Below the pieces are notes generated by a model. That model did no database searches. It saw only the letters and a program-made list of their open reading frames with translations, and was not told where the DNA came from. A stretch of DNA of 64,000 bases from Flavisphingomonas formosensis (GTDB lineage: Bacteria; Pseudomonadota; Alphaproteobacteria; Sphingomonadales; Sphingomonadaceae): NCBI RefSeq assembly GCF_009755815.1, contig NZ_WRPK01000005.1, positions 310,001-374,000 of the forward strand, written 5' to 3'. Made by a program: the position numbers and the translations under genes. Positions 1-8,776 of the stretch are shown here, piece after piece (the stretch's first letter is position 1; each line of letters starts with the position of its first letter).

Positions 1-1223
1 TCCCGTTCAAGGCGGATTCGGCGAGCCAGGAGTTCCGCTTCTTCCATAGCGGCAGCCAGCTGCGCTGGACCGCGGGCGTCTACGGCCTCTATTCGAAATC
101 GCAGAACAATCCCTTTGCGGTATTCAACGTGCCGGTATCGGGGCCCGGCGCGATCGATCCGACGACTGGCCTGTATGACGGCGCCTATCTGCCGCTCAAC
201 CTGGCGGCCAACTGGAAATTGCGCACCTACTCGCTGGCCGCCTTCGGTCAGGGCGAATATGATCTCTCCTCGATATTCACCTTCATCGCCGGTGCGCGTC
301 TCACCTATGACAACAAGCATTTCCGCGATGCGGACAACGCCTCGCTGCGCAGCTGCCCCGGCTATCCGACGCCGACCAACTGCTTCCCAGCACCCGATGG
401 CCCCGGCATCGCCAATCCCTTTTCGGGCAAATATTCGAAGGTGCTGATCTCCGGCAAGGTCGAGCTGGATTTCAAGCCGACCAACAACGCGCTCTTCTAT
501 GCCAGCATCTCGCGCGGCACGAAATCGGGCGGGTTCAGCAACGGATTCTATCCGGGCGGCGTCTCCACCTCGCAGCTCAAATATGGCGCAGAGACCAACT
601 GGGCCTATGAGCTCGGCGAGAAGATCACCTTCTTTGATCGCCGGCTGCGCGTGAACAGTGCTGTCTTCTACTATGATTACAAGAATTTCCAGACCTTCAA
701 CTGGGAAGGGGTCGGCGGCCTGCTCAGCAATCACGATGCGAGCAGCTACGGCGCGGAAACCGAAATCGAGGCCGCGCCGATCGACAATCTGACGCTCAGC
801 TTCGGCGGATCCTATCTCCACACGAAGATCCAGGACGTGACCAACGGCACGCCCTCCGGCGGCATCTATACGGCCGATCGGCAGATGGCCAATGCGCCGC
901 ACTGGACCGCGAACGGCAGCGTCACCTACAAGATCCCGCTCGCCGATGGCCGCGCCGTCACGCTCGAATGGGACGGAAACTACCGGTCTGCCCGCTACAC
1001 CAACAATTTCAACGATCCTTCGGTGCGCCTCGGCGGCTATTTCAAGCATAATGCGACGGTGTCGTTCGACGTGACCGACAAGCTCCAGCTCCAGGGTTTC
1101 GTGCGCAACATCTCCAACAAGCTGGCGGCGACCAAGGCCTATCAGTTCAACGATCTGGGCTATACCCAATTCATCTATTCCGAGCCGCGCGTCTTCGGCG
1201 GCAGCATTCTCTATCGCTGGTAA
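1..1223 (+). CDS. TonB-dependent receptor, C-terminal part
   Basis: The reading frame is open from the window edge (first codon at base 3), so the plug domain and signal peptide lie outside. About 400 residues remain and all look like the outer-membrane barrel: alternating strands rich in Tyr, Phe and Gly (for example QEFRF near the start, RGTKSGGFSNGFYPGG near residue 170) and a final aromatic residue in the last strand (ILYRW), as outer-membrane barrels need for assembly. The family imports siderophores, vitamins or, in sphingomonads, many carbon substrates with TonB energy. It is followed after one base by an MFS carrier and then by oxidoreductases, so the cargo is probably the substrate those enzymes degrade. 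The substrate itself cannot be read from the sequence. Confidence 0.9.
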   Translation, partial: PFKADSASQEFRFFHSGSQLRWTAGVYGLYSKSQNNPFAVFNVPVSGPGAIDPTTGLYDGAYLPLNLAANWKLRTYSLAAFGQGEYDLSSIFTFIAGARLTYDNKHFRDADNASLRSCPGYPTPTNCFPAPDGPGIANPFSGKYSKVLISGKVELDFKPTNNALFYASISRGTKSGGFSNGFYPGGVSTSQLKYGAETNWAYELGEKITFFDRRLRVNSAVFYYDYKNFQTFNWEGVGGLLSNHDASSYGAETEIEAAPIDNLTLSFGGSYLHTKIQDVTNGTPSGGIYTADRQMANAPHWTANGSVTYKIPLADGRAVTLEWDGNYRSARYTNNFNDPSVRLGGYFKHNATVSFDVTDKLQLQGFVRNISNKLAATKAYQFNDLGYTQFIYSEPRVFGGSILYRW

Positions 1224-1224
1224 G

Positions 1225-2436
1225 GTGGCGGGTCTCTCCCCCTCGGCCACCGGCGGCGGGCCGGGTGTCATGCCCGGCCCGTCCCGCGGCGGACTGGCGG
1301 CGCTGATCACGCTCGGCACGGCAGGTGTCTGCACCTTCCTCGCCATGCCGGTGATCGCCGCCGCGCTGGCGAACAGCCTGGGCTATACGCAGCGGCAGGT
1401 CGGGCTTTTCTCCACCGTGCAGCTGATCAGCCTTTCGATCGGCTGCGTGATCAGCGTCTTCCTGCCGCGCGGACGGATCCGGCGCCACGGCCTCGCCGCG
1501 CTCGCGGTCATGCTGTGCTCCGATTGCGCATCGATCCTGGTTGGTGCCGGCAGCTGGGGCTGGTTCCTGTTCTTCCGGGCGCTCGGCGGTTGCGCCGGCG
1601 GCATCGCGGTGTCGCAGGCCACCGGCGGCATGGCGCTCACCGCCAATTCGGAACGCAGCTTCGGCCTGTTCCTCGCCCTCCAGACGCTGGTTTCGATCCT
1701 CTGCGTCTATGCGTTGCCGCCGCTGGTCGCGCACTTCGGCTTCGGCGGCTCCTATGCTGTGCTGCTCGCGCTGGACGGCATGGCGGGTCTGCTCGTGGCG
1801 ACGGCACTGCGCGACGACGGTGCGGCGATGGAGATCGACCTCAACAGGGGTGGCAATGATGCCGTGGCCTGGCTGCGCTGCTCGGGCCTGCTCGTCTCGA
1901 TCCTCTGCTTCTTCGTCGGGGTCGGCGCCTTGTGGACCTATCTCGCATTGCTTGGTCAGGGCAGGGGGCTCGGCCCCGATCAGGTGGCGACCGCGATCAC
2001 CGTGTCCAAGCTCGTCGCCTTTGCCGCCTCCTTCCTGCCCGGCTTGCTGCGCATCCGGATCGGCCGCATGGTCCCGATCCTGGCGATGCTCGGCTTGCTC
2101 TGTGCCGCGGTGCAGCTTTTCGCGCACGGCACCGGCCTTGCGCCGTTCGTCGCGGCGGCGGGCCTGTTCAGCTTCGGCTGGTACGTCCTTTATCCCTTCC
2201 AGCTTTCCGCCCTGGCCGAGGCGGATCGCGACGGCCGGCCGATGCTGGCCAGCGCCGCGCTGACCGGCATCGGGCTGGGCCTCGGACCGGCGATTGCGAT
2301 GGCGGTATCGAGCGTGGGCACCAGTGGAATCTTCGTCACCGCGACCCTGTCCTTCATTGCGTCGGCGCTGGCCGCCATGCTCGCGCTCGTGCCCATGCGC
2401 CTTCCGTCCCAACGCCTTGCCGGAGATGCCTCATGA
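1225..2436 (+). CDS. MFS transporter
   Basis: A 403-residue protein made almost wholly of hydrophobic segments, about twelve, with the usual MFS length. It should move a small organic solute across the inner membrane. The GTG start one base after the TonB receptor stop is taken because the frame is then complete; an ATG at 1270 would also keep all membrane segments and cannot be excluded. The last codons overlap the next gene (ATGA at 2433), so translation is coupled with the aldehyde dehydrogenase. The position between outer-membrane receptor and catabolic enzymes suggests uptake of the operon's substrate. No substrate-specific motif was recognised. Confidence 0.85.
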   Translation: MAGLSPSATGGGPGVMPGPSRGGLAALITLGTAGVCTFLAMPVIAAALANSLGYTQRQVGLFSTVQLISLSIGCVISVFLPRGRIRRHGLAALAVMLCSDCASILVGAGSWGWFLFFRALGGCAGGIAVSQATGGMALTANSERSFGLFLALQTLVSILCVYALPPLVAHFGFGGSYAVLLALDGMAGLLVATALRDDGAAMEIDLNRGGNDAVAWLRCSGLLVSILCFFVGVGALWTYLALLGQGRGLGPDQVATAITVSKLVAFAASFLPGLLRIRIGRMVPILAMLGLLCAAVQLFAHGTGLAPFVAAAGLFSFGWYVLYPFQLSALAEADRDGRPMLASAALTGIGLGLGPAIAMAVSSVGTSGIFVTATLSFIASALAAMLALVPMRLPSQRLAGDAS

Positions 2437-3938
2437 GCCTCGCCAATGATTATGCGGGGCTGAGCGAGGACGCCCGGTCGGCGCTCGATCGGCGCTACGA
2501 GCTGTTCATAGGCGGCGAATGGCGTGCCCCGGCAGCCAGCGGCTATCATGCGGTGTTCGATCCGTCGCATGGCGGCGCGATCGCGTCGGTCGCAACTGCC
2601 GACGAGACGGACGTCGATGCCGCGGTCGCAGCCGCGCGCCTGGCTTTCGACGAAGGCCCCTGGCCACGCATGCGCCCGCATGAGCGCGAGGCGCTGATCC
2701 TCCGCCTCGCCGATCTGATCGGCGCGCAGGGCGAGGCGCTGTCGCAGATCGAGACGGTGAACAGCGGCAAGCTGCTGCCCAATACCCGGGCGATCGACGT
2801 CGGCTTCTCGATCACCACGCTGCGCTACATGGCCGGCTGGTCGACCAAGATCGCCGGCAAGACGCTGGATCTCTCCGTGCCCTATGCGCCCGGCATGGCT
2901 TTCACCGGCTTCACCCGGCTGCGGCCGGTCGGCGTCGTCGCCGGCATCACCCCCTGGAACGTTCCGCTCTGCGAGGCGGTGTTCAAGCTGGCGCCGGTGC
3001 TCGCCACGGGTTGCACGGTGGTAATCAAGCCGGCCGAGCAGACGCCGCTGACCACGCTCGCGCTGGCCCGGTTGTGCCAGGAGGCCGGCGTGCCGCCCGG
3101 CGTCGTCAACGTCATCACGGGTGGGCGCGAGGTCGGCGCGGCGCTGGTCGCGCATCCGGATGTCGACAAGATCAACTTCACCGGCTCCACCGCTGCCGGC
3201 CGGCAGATCGCCGCCGTCGCCGCGCCGCAGATGAAGAAATATAATCTGGAGCTGGGCGGCAAATCGCCGGTGGTGATCGCGGCGGACGCCGATCTCGATC
3301 TTGCCATACCAGGAGCCGCCTGGGCGATCCTCGGAAATCATGGCCAGAATTGCTGCGCGGGCTCGCGCCTCTACGTCCACGCGAGCCTGTTCGACCGGGT
3401 GATCGAGGGCGTCGCGGAGATTGCGCGCGCGGTGCGTATTGGCCCCGGCCTCGATCCGGCTAGCCAGATGGGGCCGATGGTCAACCACGCCCATCGCGAT
3501 CGCGTGCTCGCCTTCGTCGAGGAAGGGCGCCGCGCCGGTGCATCGCTGGTCTATGGCGGCGAAAGCGTCGCGGATCCCGGCGCCTATCTGAACCCGGCAC
3601 TGCTCGTCGGCCTGCCGCACGAGAATCGTCTGGTGCAGGAGGAGATTTTCGGTCCTGTCCTCGTCGCCGAACGCTTCGAGGAGATGGACGCGGTGATGGC
3701 CCGCGTGAACGGCACCTCCTACGGACTCGGCGCCAGCATCTGGTCGCGCGATTTCGAGACGATCAACCGCTTCTTCGATCGCGTCGAGGCTGGGATTGTC
3801 TGGATCAACAATCACAATACGCTCGATCCCGCGGTGCCGTTCGGCGGGTGGAAGGAGTCTGGCGTGGGAATGGAATTGGGCGAGGAAGGGCTGATGTCCC
3901 ATCTCAGGGTCAAGGCCGGAGTGGTGTGCCGCGCATGA
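2433..3938 (+). CDS. NAD(P)-dependent aldehyde dehydrogenase
   Basis: 501 residues, the usual length of the ALDH superfamily, which oxidises aldehydes to carboxylic acids in the cytoplasm. Visible motifs are the ITPWNVPL region that binds the cofactor, FTGSTAAGR (Rossmann loop), LELGGKSP with the general-base Glu, and GQNCCAGSR with the catalytic Cys at residue 307. EEIFGPV and PFGGWKESG close the fold. The start is fixed by the ATGA overlap with the MFS gene, and the stop overlaps the next gene in the same way. In this operon it would oxidise the aldehyde made by the FAD or GMC oxidoreductases downstream. It resembles phenylacetaldehyde/betaine-aldehyde type enzymes; the exact substrate is unknown. 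Confidence 0.92.
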   Translation: MSLANDYAGLSEDARSALDRRYELFIGGEWRAPAASGYHAVFDPSHGGAIASVATADETDVDAAVAAARLAFDEGPWPRMRPHEREALILRLADLIGAQGEALSQIETVNSGKLLPNTRAIDVGFSITTLRYMAGWSTKIAGKTLDLSVPYAPGMAFTGFTRLRPVGVVAGITPWNVPLCEAVFKLAPVLATGCTVVIKPAEQTPLTTLALARLCQEAGVPPGVVNVITGGREVGAALVAHPDVDKINFTGSTAAGRQIAAVAAPQMKKYNLELGGKSPVVIAADADLDLAIPGAAWAILGNHGQNCCAGSRLYVHASLFDRVIEGVAEIARAVRIGPGLDPASQMGPMVNHAHRDRVLAFVEEGRRAGASLVYGGESVADPGAYLNPALLVGLPHENRLVQEEIFGPVLVAERFEEMDAVMARVNGTSYGLGASIWSRDFETINRFFDRVEAGIVWINNHNTLDPAVPFGGWKESGVGMELGEEGLMSHLRVKAGVVCRA

Positions 3939-5461
3939 GCATCGTTGCGGGACCCATAGTCGCCCGGCGAGAGCTGCTGATCGGCGCGACCTCGCTGATC
4001 GCGCTCGCCGCCGCCGGCCGTGCATTCGCCGACGGCGGCGTCCCGCCGCTCGGCCTGGACGAGGTGAAGACGCTGCAGGCGAAAGTGCGCGGCGCCGTCA
4101 TCCCCCGTCAGTCGGAATTTTACGAGCCCTGGCGTCAGGCGATGATCTGGCAGACCCAGAAATTCCCGCGCCATCCCGACCTGATCGTCCAGGCGGAGAG
4201 CGTCGAGGATGTCGTCGCCGCGGTGAACCACGCCCGCGCCCACGGCCGCCGCATCACCACCCGCGCCGGCGGCCACAGCTTCTGCGGCTGCTTCATGCGC
4301 GACGATGGGCTGCTGGTCGATGTCTCGCGGCTCCAGACCATCGAGATCGATGCGGCGAGAGGCGAGGCGATCGTCGGACCGGGCGTGATCGGCCGGCGGC
4401 TCAACGAGGAGCTGGCGGCGCATGGCCTCGCCTTTCCCAGCGCGCATTGCGGCATGGTGCCGATCAGCGGTTTCCTGCTCGGCGGTGGCCTCGGCTGGAA
4501 CGGCAATGCCTGGGGCGGGATGAGCACCTACAATATACTGGAGGTGGAGATCGTGACCGCCGACGGGCAGGTCCGCACCGCCAGCGAGACGGAGAATCCC
4601 GATCTCTTCTGGGCGGTGCGCGGCGGCGGTCCGGGCCTGTTCGGCGTTGTCACCCGTTTCCGCCTGCGCTGTCATCCGCGCCCGAAGAATATCCGTTCGC
4701 ATACCTTCATCTTCGCATTCACCGATTTCGCACTGGCCGCGGCCGCGATGGAGGAGATCGGCCCGAAGCTGCCGAAGACTGTCGAGCTGATCGGCGTCAT
4801 CACCGCCGCGCCACCGGGGCTCGACAAGGCCTGCGCGGTGCCCGGCTGCGACCAGGTGTTCATCCTGCAGAGCGTCGCGTTCGTCGACAGCGAAGCGGAG
4901 GCGCTCGCACTCATGAAGCCGATGGCGGAGCATCCCATCGCGAAGAAGGCGATCGCCACGACGCTCAATCAGGCCGAGACGTTCGAGACACTCTATTACG
5001 CAAATGAGGTGCCGTTTCCGCAGCGGCGCTATGCGGTCGATAACATCTATGCCGATCGGCTCGACAAGGCGATCGAGGTGATCGTGCGCGCCATGCCGCA
5101 CGCGCCGTCCCGCGTCACCGCGCCCGTGCTGCTCTACAAGGGGCGCCCGGCGCTCGGTGACGGCGCCTGCACCACCACCGGCAACTTCTACGTCTCCTGC
5201 TACGCGCAATGGGACGATCCCGCTGCCGACAAGGCCAATAAGGATTGGCTGATCGCTATGTATGAGGAGCTGCAGCCTTTCGCGGTCGGCAACTACATCA
5301 ACGAGCTGAACCAGGAAGGCCGCATCCACCGCATCCGCGAATGCTACACGCCGGAGGCGTGGGCGAAGCTCGGCGCTTTGCGGCGGACATGGGATCCGGG
5401 CCGGATCTTCCACACTTTCTACGGGCTCGAGCCCACGCTGCCCACTCTCGCAAAAGGATGA
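3935..5461 (+). CDS. Tat-exported FAD-dependent oxidoreductase (BBE family)
   Basis: 508 residues. The N-terminus carries a twin-arginine signal (ARRELLIGATSLIAL, ending near AFA at residue 32), so it is exported folded with its flavin. An FAD-binding type 4 domain follows (about 70-250) with TRAGGHSFCG, whose His is the usual covalent FAD site. HCGMVPISGFLLGGGLGWN holds the Cys that in berberine-bridge enzymes makes the second flavin bond. The C-terminal RTWDPGRIFHTFYGL is the BBE substrate-domain tail. The family oxidises alcohols, sugars or alkaloids, often with oxygen. ATGA overlap with the aldehyde dehydrogenase shows coupling. Bicovalent flavinylation is inferred from the His and Cys positions only. 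Confidence 0.88.
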   Translation: MSIVAGPIVARRELLIGATSLIALAAAGRAFADGGVPPLGLDEVKTLQAKVRGAVIPRQSEFYEPWRQAMIWQTQKFPRHPDLIVQAESVEDVVAAVNHARAHGRRITTRAGGHSFCGCFMRDDGLLVDVSRLQTIEIDAARGEAIVGPGVIGRRLNEELAAHGLAFPSAHCGMVPISGFLLGGGLGWNGNAWGGMSTYNILEVEIVTADGQVRTASETENPDLFWAVRGGGPGLFGVVTRFRLRCHPRPKNIRSHTFIFAFTDFALAAAAMEEIGPKLPKTVELIGVITAAPPGLDKACAVPGCDQVFILQSVAFVDSEAEALALMKPMAEHPIAKKAIATTLNQAETFETLYYANEVPFPQRRYAVDNIYADRLDKAIEVIVRAMPHAPSRVTAPVLLYKGRPALGDGACTTTGNFYVSCYAQWDDPAADKANKDWLIAMYEELQPFAVGNYINELNQEGRIHRIRECYTPEAWAKLGALRRTWDPGRIFHTFYGLEPTLPTLAKG

Positions 5462-5466
5462 GGATC

Positions 5467-5859
5467 ATGAGCGATACCGACGTCGTCGGCGGTTTCTTCA
5501 AGGCATTTGGCGAGGGCGATGCCGCCGGCGCCTTCGCGCTGCTCGCGCCGGACATACGCTGGACCTACCATGGCCCGTCCGAGGTCATCCCTTTCGCCGG
5601 CACCTTCGAGGGTCCCGCCGGGGTGCAGCGCTTCTTCGAAAGCTTCGGCGCCGCGGCCGAGCCGATCGAGATGGCGCCCCGCTCGATGGCCGCGGCGGAT
5701 GGCCTCGTTTACGTCCGCGGCATCGAACGCAGCCGGATCAAGGCGACCGGCAAGGAATATGCCGTCGAGTGGGTGCATGTCATCGCCGTGAAAGACGGCC
5801 TGATCGCCAGCTTCGACGAATATCTCGACACCGCCGCCGTCGCTGCTGCGCTGGCCTGA
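5467..5859 (+). CDS. SnoaL-like / NTF2-fold small protein
   Basis: 130 residues with the pattern of the SnoaL-like NTF2 fold: a helix with VVGGFFKAFGEGD, then LLAPDIRWTYHGP, PFAGTFEGPAGVQRFFESF and the late strands WVHVIAVKDGLIASFDEY. Members are cytoplasmic cone-shaped proteins acting as isomerases, hydratases or simply binding ligands. Residues alone do not decide this. ATG at 5467 is chosen because GAGG lies just upstream; an ATG at 5458 overlapping the previous stop is the alternative. It sits between an exported FAD oxidase and a cytochrome c, so it may handle an intermediate of the same pathway. Confidence 0.8.
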   Translation: MSDTDVVGGFFKAFGEGDAAGAFALLAPDIRWTYHGPSEVIPFAGTFEGPAGVQRFFESFGAAAEPIEMAPRSMAAADGLVYVRGIERSRIKATGKEYAVEWVHVIAVKDGLIASFDEYLDTAAVAAALA

Positions 5860-5865
5860 TCGACC

Positions 5866-6519
5866 ATGGCGCGCCTGCTTCGCCCTCTCTCGGGATTCGC
5901 TGCCGCTTTGCTTCTCGTGGCGGTGGCCGCTGGCTGTGCTGCGTCGCGCGAGGCGCCGACGATTGCACCCGAGGTGGCGCGCGGCAAGGCCTGGTACACC
6001 ACCTGCGCCGGCTGCCATGGCAATGCGGGCGAGGGGTTTCGTGGCATGAACGCACCGCGCCTCGCCGGCCAGTCGCCCGACTATCTTACGCGCCAGCTCG
6101 TGCATTTCCGCTCCGGCGTCCGGGGCGGGGCGGCCGATTTCTACGGGGTCGCCATGAACGGCCGCGCCAAGGCGCTGCCGGACGAGCAGGCGGTGCATGA
6201 TGTCGTCGCCTATATCGCGACCTTGCCGGCACCGCCCCTCGCGCCGGCGGGCGAAGGAGACGCCACCAGCGGCCGGGCACTGTTCGAAAGCTGCGCCGCC
6301 TGCCACGGCGCGCGAGGCGAGGGCAATCCAACGCTCCAGGCGCCGGCGATAGGCGGCCTCGATAGCTGGTACGTCGCGCGCCAGCTCGCCAATTTCAGGA
6401 AGGGCATCCGCGGTCGAGAAGGCGATGCCGAGGGCGAGCAGATGCGCGCCGCGGCCGCGCTGCTGCCCGACGAGGCGGCCGACCGCGACGTCGCCGCCTA
6501 TGTCGCGACGCTGCGCTGA
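5866..6519 (+). CDS. Diheme cytochrome c, lipoprotein (c4-like)
   Basis: 217 residues with two c-type heme sites, CAGCH at 47-51 and CAACH at 143-147, in two similar halves, as in cytochrome c4. The N-terminus is a lipoprotein signal with lipobox VAAGC (Cys24), so the protein is expected to be anchored in a membrane facing the periplasm. Met97 (in GVAMNG) and a Met in the second half are candidate sixth ligands. It lies directly before the GMC dehydrogenase and is likely an electron acceptor or relay to the terminal oxidase for the operon's oxidoreductases. This role is inferred from position. Confidence 0.9.
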   Translation: MARLLRPLSGFAAALLLVAVAAGCAASREAPTIAPEVARGKAWYTTCAGCHGNAGEGFRGMNAPRLAGQSPDYLTRQLVHFRSGVRGGAADFYGVAMNGRAKALPDEQAVHDVVAYIATLPAPPLAPAGEGDATSGRALFESCAACHGARGEGNPTLQAPAIGGLDSWYVARQLANFRKGIRGREGDAEGEQMRAAAALLPDEAADRDVAAYVATLR

Positions 6520-6561
6520 TCGGCGCGCGTCCGGCACTTCGCACAGGAACAGGGAAAGACG

Positions 6562-8172
6562 ATGAGCCTCGACGGAGCCGAATTCGATTATATCGTCGTG
6601 GGCGCGGGTGCGGGCGGCAGCGTCGTCGCGGCGCGGCTGAGCGAGAATCCGGCCAATCGCGTACTGGTGATCGAGGCGGGCGGGCGCGACAGCAGCTTCT
6701 GGATCCACATTCCGGTCGGCTATGGCCGCACCATCACCGACGCACGGGTGAACTGGAAATATATGACCGAGCCCAATCCCGCCCTCGGTGGCCGCCAGAT
6801 CTACTGGCCGCGCGGCAAGGTGCTCGGCGGCTCGACCAGCATCAACGGCCTCATCTACATACGCGGCCAGGCGGAGGATTATGACCGCTGGCGCCAGCTC
6901 GGCAACGCCGGCTGGGGCTATGAGGACGTGCTGCCCTATTTCCGCCGCGCGGAGGATCAGGAGGATGGCGAGAGCCGCTATCATGGCACCGGCGGGCCGC
7001 TCCACGTCAGCAATCTGGTCGAGCGCAATCCGCTGTGCGACGCGCTGATCGCCAGCGCGGGCGCGCTCGGCATCCCGCACAATCCCGATTTCAACGGCGC
7101 CCGGCAGGAAGGCGCCGGCTATTATCAGGCGACGATCAAGCGCGGCCGGCGCGTCTCCTCGGCCACCGCCTATCTGCGCCCCGCGATGAAGCGGCCCAAT
7201 CTCACCGTTGCGACGGAGAGCCTCGCCGAACGCATCCTGTTCGACGGGCGGCGCGCCGTTGGCCTGCGCCTGCGCCAGCCGGGCGGCACGATCAGCGTGC
7301 GCTGCACGCGGGAGCTGGTGCTGGCCGGCGGCTCGATCAATTCGCCGCAGCTGCTCATGCTGTCCGGCGTCGGCGAGGCCGATCGGCTGCGCGACCTCGG
7401 CGTCGATCCGGTGCATCATCTGCCCGGCGTCGGCCAGAATCTGCAGGATCATTATGGCGGCCAGATCACCTGGAAATGCAGCAGGCCGATCACGCTCAAC
7501 GACGTGATGCTGAGCCGGCCGAAGCAGCTGATGGCGGGCCTACGCTGGCTCCTCTTCCGCAACGGTCCGCTTTCCGTGCCGGCCGGCCAGGCAGGGCTGT
7601 TCACGCGTGTCCTCGAAGGATCGGCGACGCCCGATGTCCAGTTCCTCTTCCAGACGTTCAGCGGCGGCTATTATGAAGACGGCCTGTTCAAATTTTCGGG
7701 CTTCGCCAATTTCATCTGCCCGGTGCGCCCGCGCAGCCGTGGCAGCCTCACGCTCGCCTCTGCCGATCCCGCTATCCCGCCACGCCTGTCACCCAACTAT
7801 TTCTCGGACGAGACGGATCGGCGCATTGCGGTGGAAGGGCTGAAGCTCGCCCGCAGCATCGCCGCCACGCCGCCGCTTGCCGATTTCGTCACCGAGGAGC
7901 ATTTCCCCGGCGCCGACATACGCAGCGATGCCGAGATCGAGGCCTATTTCCGCGAGACCGGCGGCTGCGTGTCGCATCAGGTCGGCACCTGCAAGATGGG
8001 CAGCGATCCGCTGGCGGTGGTCGATGCGAGCCTGCGCGTGCATGGCCTGGAGGGGCTGCGCGTCGCCGATGCCTCGATCATGCCGACGCTGATCTCCGGC
8101 AACACCAACGCCGCCACGATCATGATCGGCGAGAAGGCCGCGCAGATGATATCGGACGCCGCCAGGGCTTGA
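6562..8172 (+). CDS. GMC-family alcohol dehydrogenase (FAD)
   Basis: 536 residues, full length for glucose-methanol-choline oxidoreductases. GAGAGGSVVAARLSE (about 13-27) binds the FAD ADP part; PRGKVLGGSTSINGLIY is GMC signature 1 and GGSINSPQLLMLSGVG is signature 2. The C-terminal active site has CVSHQ (His472) and GNTNA (Asn514/Asn516). No signal peptide is seen, so the enzyme is probably cytoplasmic or membrane-associated. GGGAAAG about 8 bases before ATG is a good ribosome site. Family members oxidise primary alcohols, choline or polyethylene glycol to aldehydes. The upstream aldehyde dehydrogenase would take the product and the cytochrome the electrons. It is the last gene of the operon. 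Confidence 0.92.
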   Translation: MSLDGAEFDYIVVGAGAGGSVVAARLSENPANRVLVIEAGGRDSSFWIHIPVGYGRTITDARVNWKYMTEPNPALGGRQIYWPRGKVLGGSTSINGLIYIRGQAEDYDRWRQLGNAGWGYEDVLPYFRRAEDQEDGESRYHGTGGPLHVSNLVERNPLCDALIASAGALGIPHNPDFNGARQEGAGYYQATIKRGRRVSSATAYLRPAMKRPNLTVATESLAERILFDGRRAVGLRLRQPGGTISVRCTRELVLAGGSINSPQLLMLSGVGEADRLRDLGVDPVHHLPGVGQNLQDHYGGQITWKCSRPITLNDVMLSRPKQLMAGLRWLLFRNGPLSVPAGQAGLFTRVLEGSATPDVQFLFQTFSGGYYEDGLFKFSGFANFICPVRPRSRGSLTLASADPAIPPRLSPNYFSDETDRRIAVEGLKLARSIAATPPLADFVTEEHFPGADIRSDAEIEAYFRETGGCVSHQVGTCKMGSDPLAVVDASLRVHGLEGLRVADASIMPTLISGNTNAATIMIGEKAAQMISDAARA

Positions 8173-8185
8173 TTGCGTATCGAAC

Positions 8186-8200
8186 CGGCTTTTCGAGCCG
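8186..8200. terminator. Short stem-loop between convergent genes
   Basis: CGGCT-TTTCG-AGCCG forms a 5-bp stem in the 41-bp gap between the stop of the GMC gene and the stop of the toxin gene. There is no long T run, so this is only a weak candidate terminator. Confidence 0.3.
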
Positions 8201-8213
8201 CACCATCCTCCGT

Positions 8214-8525
8214 CTATGTCAGCCTGTCGACCAGGTGGGCCATGAGGTCCATCCTTTCGTGGAAGATCGCCACGATCAGCGCGGGCGCGTCGTCCCGCGG
8301 CAAGCAGAAGATGAAATGATGTTCGCAATGCGCCATGCGTAGTTCTGGATAGAGCGTACTCACTTCCTTGAAATGTCCTTGTCCGGCCGCGACGCGCTCG
8401 ATCCCGCGTTCGAGCCTGTGCATGTAATCGCGCACCTGGGCATCGCCCCAGTGGCGACGCGTATAACGGATGATCCCGCGGATATCGTCTTCCGCCGCCG
8501 CGGTAAGACTATAGGCTCTGGTCAA
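8214..8525 (-). CDS. RelE/ParE-family toxin
   Basis: 103 residues matching the ParE pattern: an N-terminal AAAEDDIRGIIRYTRRHWGDAQ helix, LYPELRMAHCEHHFIFCL strands and a C-terminal strand ending IVAIFHERMDLMAHL. ParE toxins block DNA gyrase while RelE toxins cut mRNA; the sequence fits ParE better but the target is inferred. Translation appears to begin at a TTG that overlaps the TGA of the upstream antitoxin (AGTTGAC), so toxin output depends on antitoxin translation. It forms a self-contained two-gene unit on the minus strand between two plus-strand operons, which suggests separate acquisition. Confidence 0.85.
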   Translation of the reverse strand: MTRAYSLTAAAEDDIRGIIRYTRRHWGDAQVRDYMHRLERGIERVAAGQGHFKEVSTLYPELRMAHCEHHFIFCLPRDDAPALIVAIFHERMDLMAHLVDRLT

Positions 8526-8776
8526 CTATGGCCGCGCCCCGTTAGTTCCTCATCCACGATCGTAGCGATGCTTCTGGCGGAAACGCCGCCATTCAAGCCT
8601 TCGACGACGCGTTCACCCAACAGAATTTTCAGCTCCTGCCACGCTTGTTCGCCGCTCATATCCTCGGGAAAAAGCCGTTCGAGAGCATATTGCTTGATGG
8701 TTTTGCCCTGTAGCGCAGCGAGGGCCTTGAGGCTTTTGTGCTGCTGGTCGGTCATATCTATCGTCAGGCGACCCAT
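8522..8776 (-). CDS. ParD-like antitoxin
   Basis: 84 residues. The N-terminus (MGRLTIDMTDQQHKSLKALAAL) looks like a ribbon-helix-helix DNA-binding arm followed by a helix. The rest (GKTIKQYALERLF, then a charged amphipathic tail) is the expected toxin-binding part. Such antitoxins bind the toxin and repress their own promoter. GAGAGG lies six bases before the ATG. The stop overlaps the TTG start of the toxin gene. Identification rests on size, fold pattern and the toxin neighbour. Confidence 0.82.
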   Translation of the reverse strand: MGRLTIDMTDQQHKSLKALAALQGKTIKQYALERLFPEDMSGEQAWQELKILLGERVVEGLNGGVSARSIATIVDEELTGRGHS

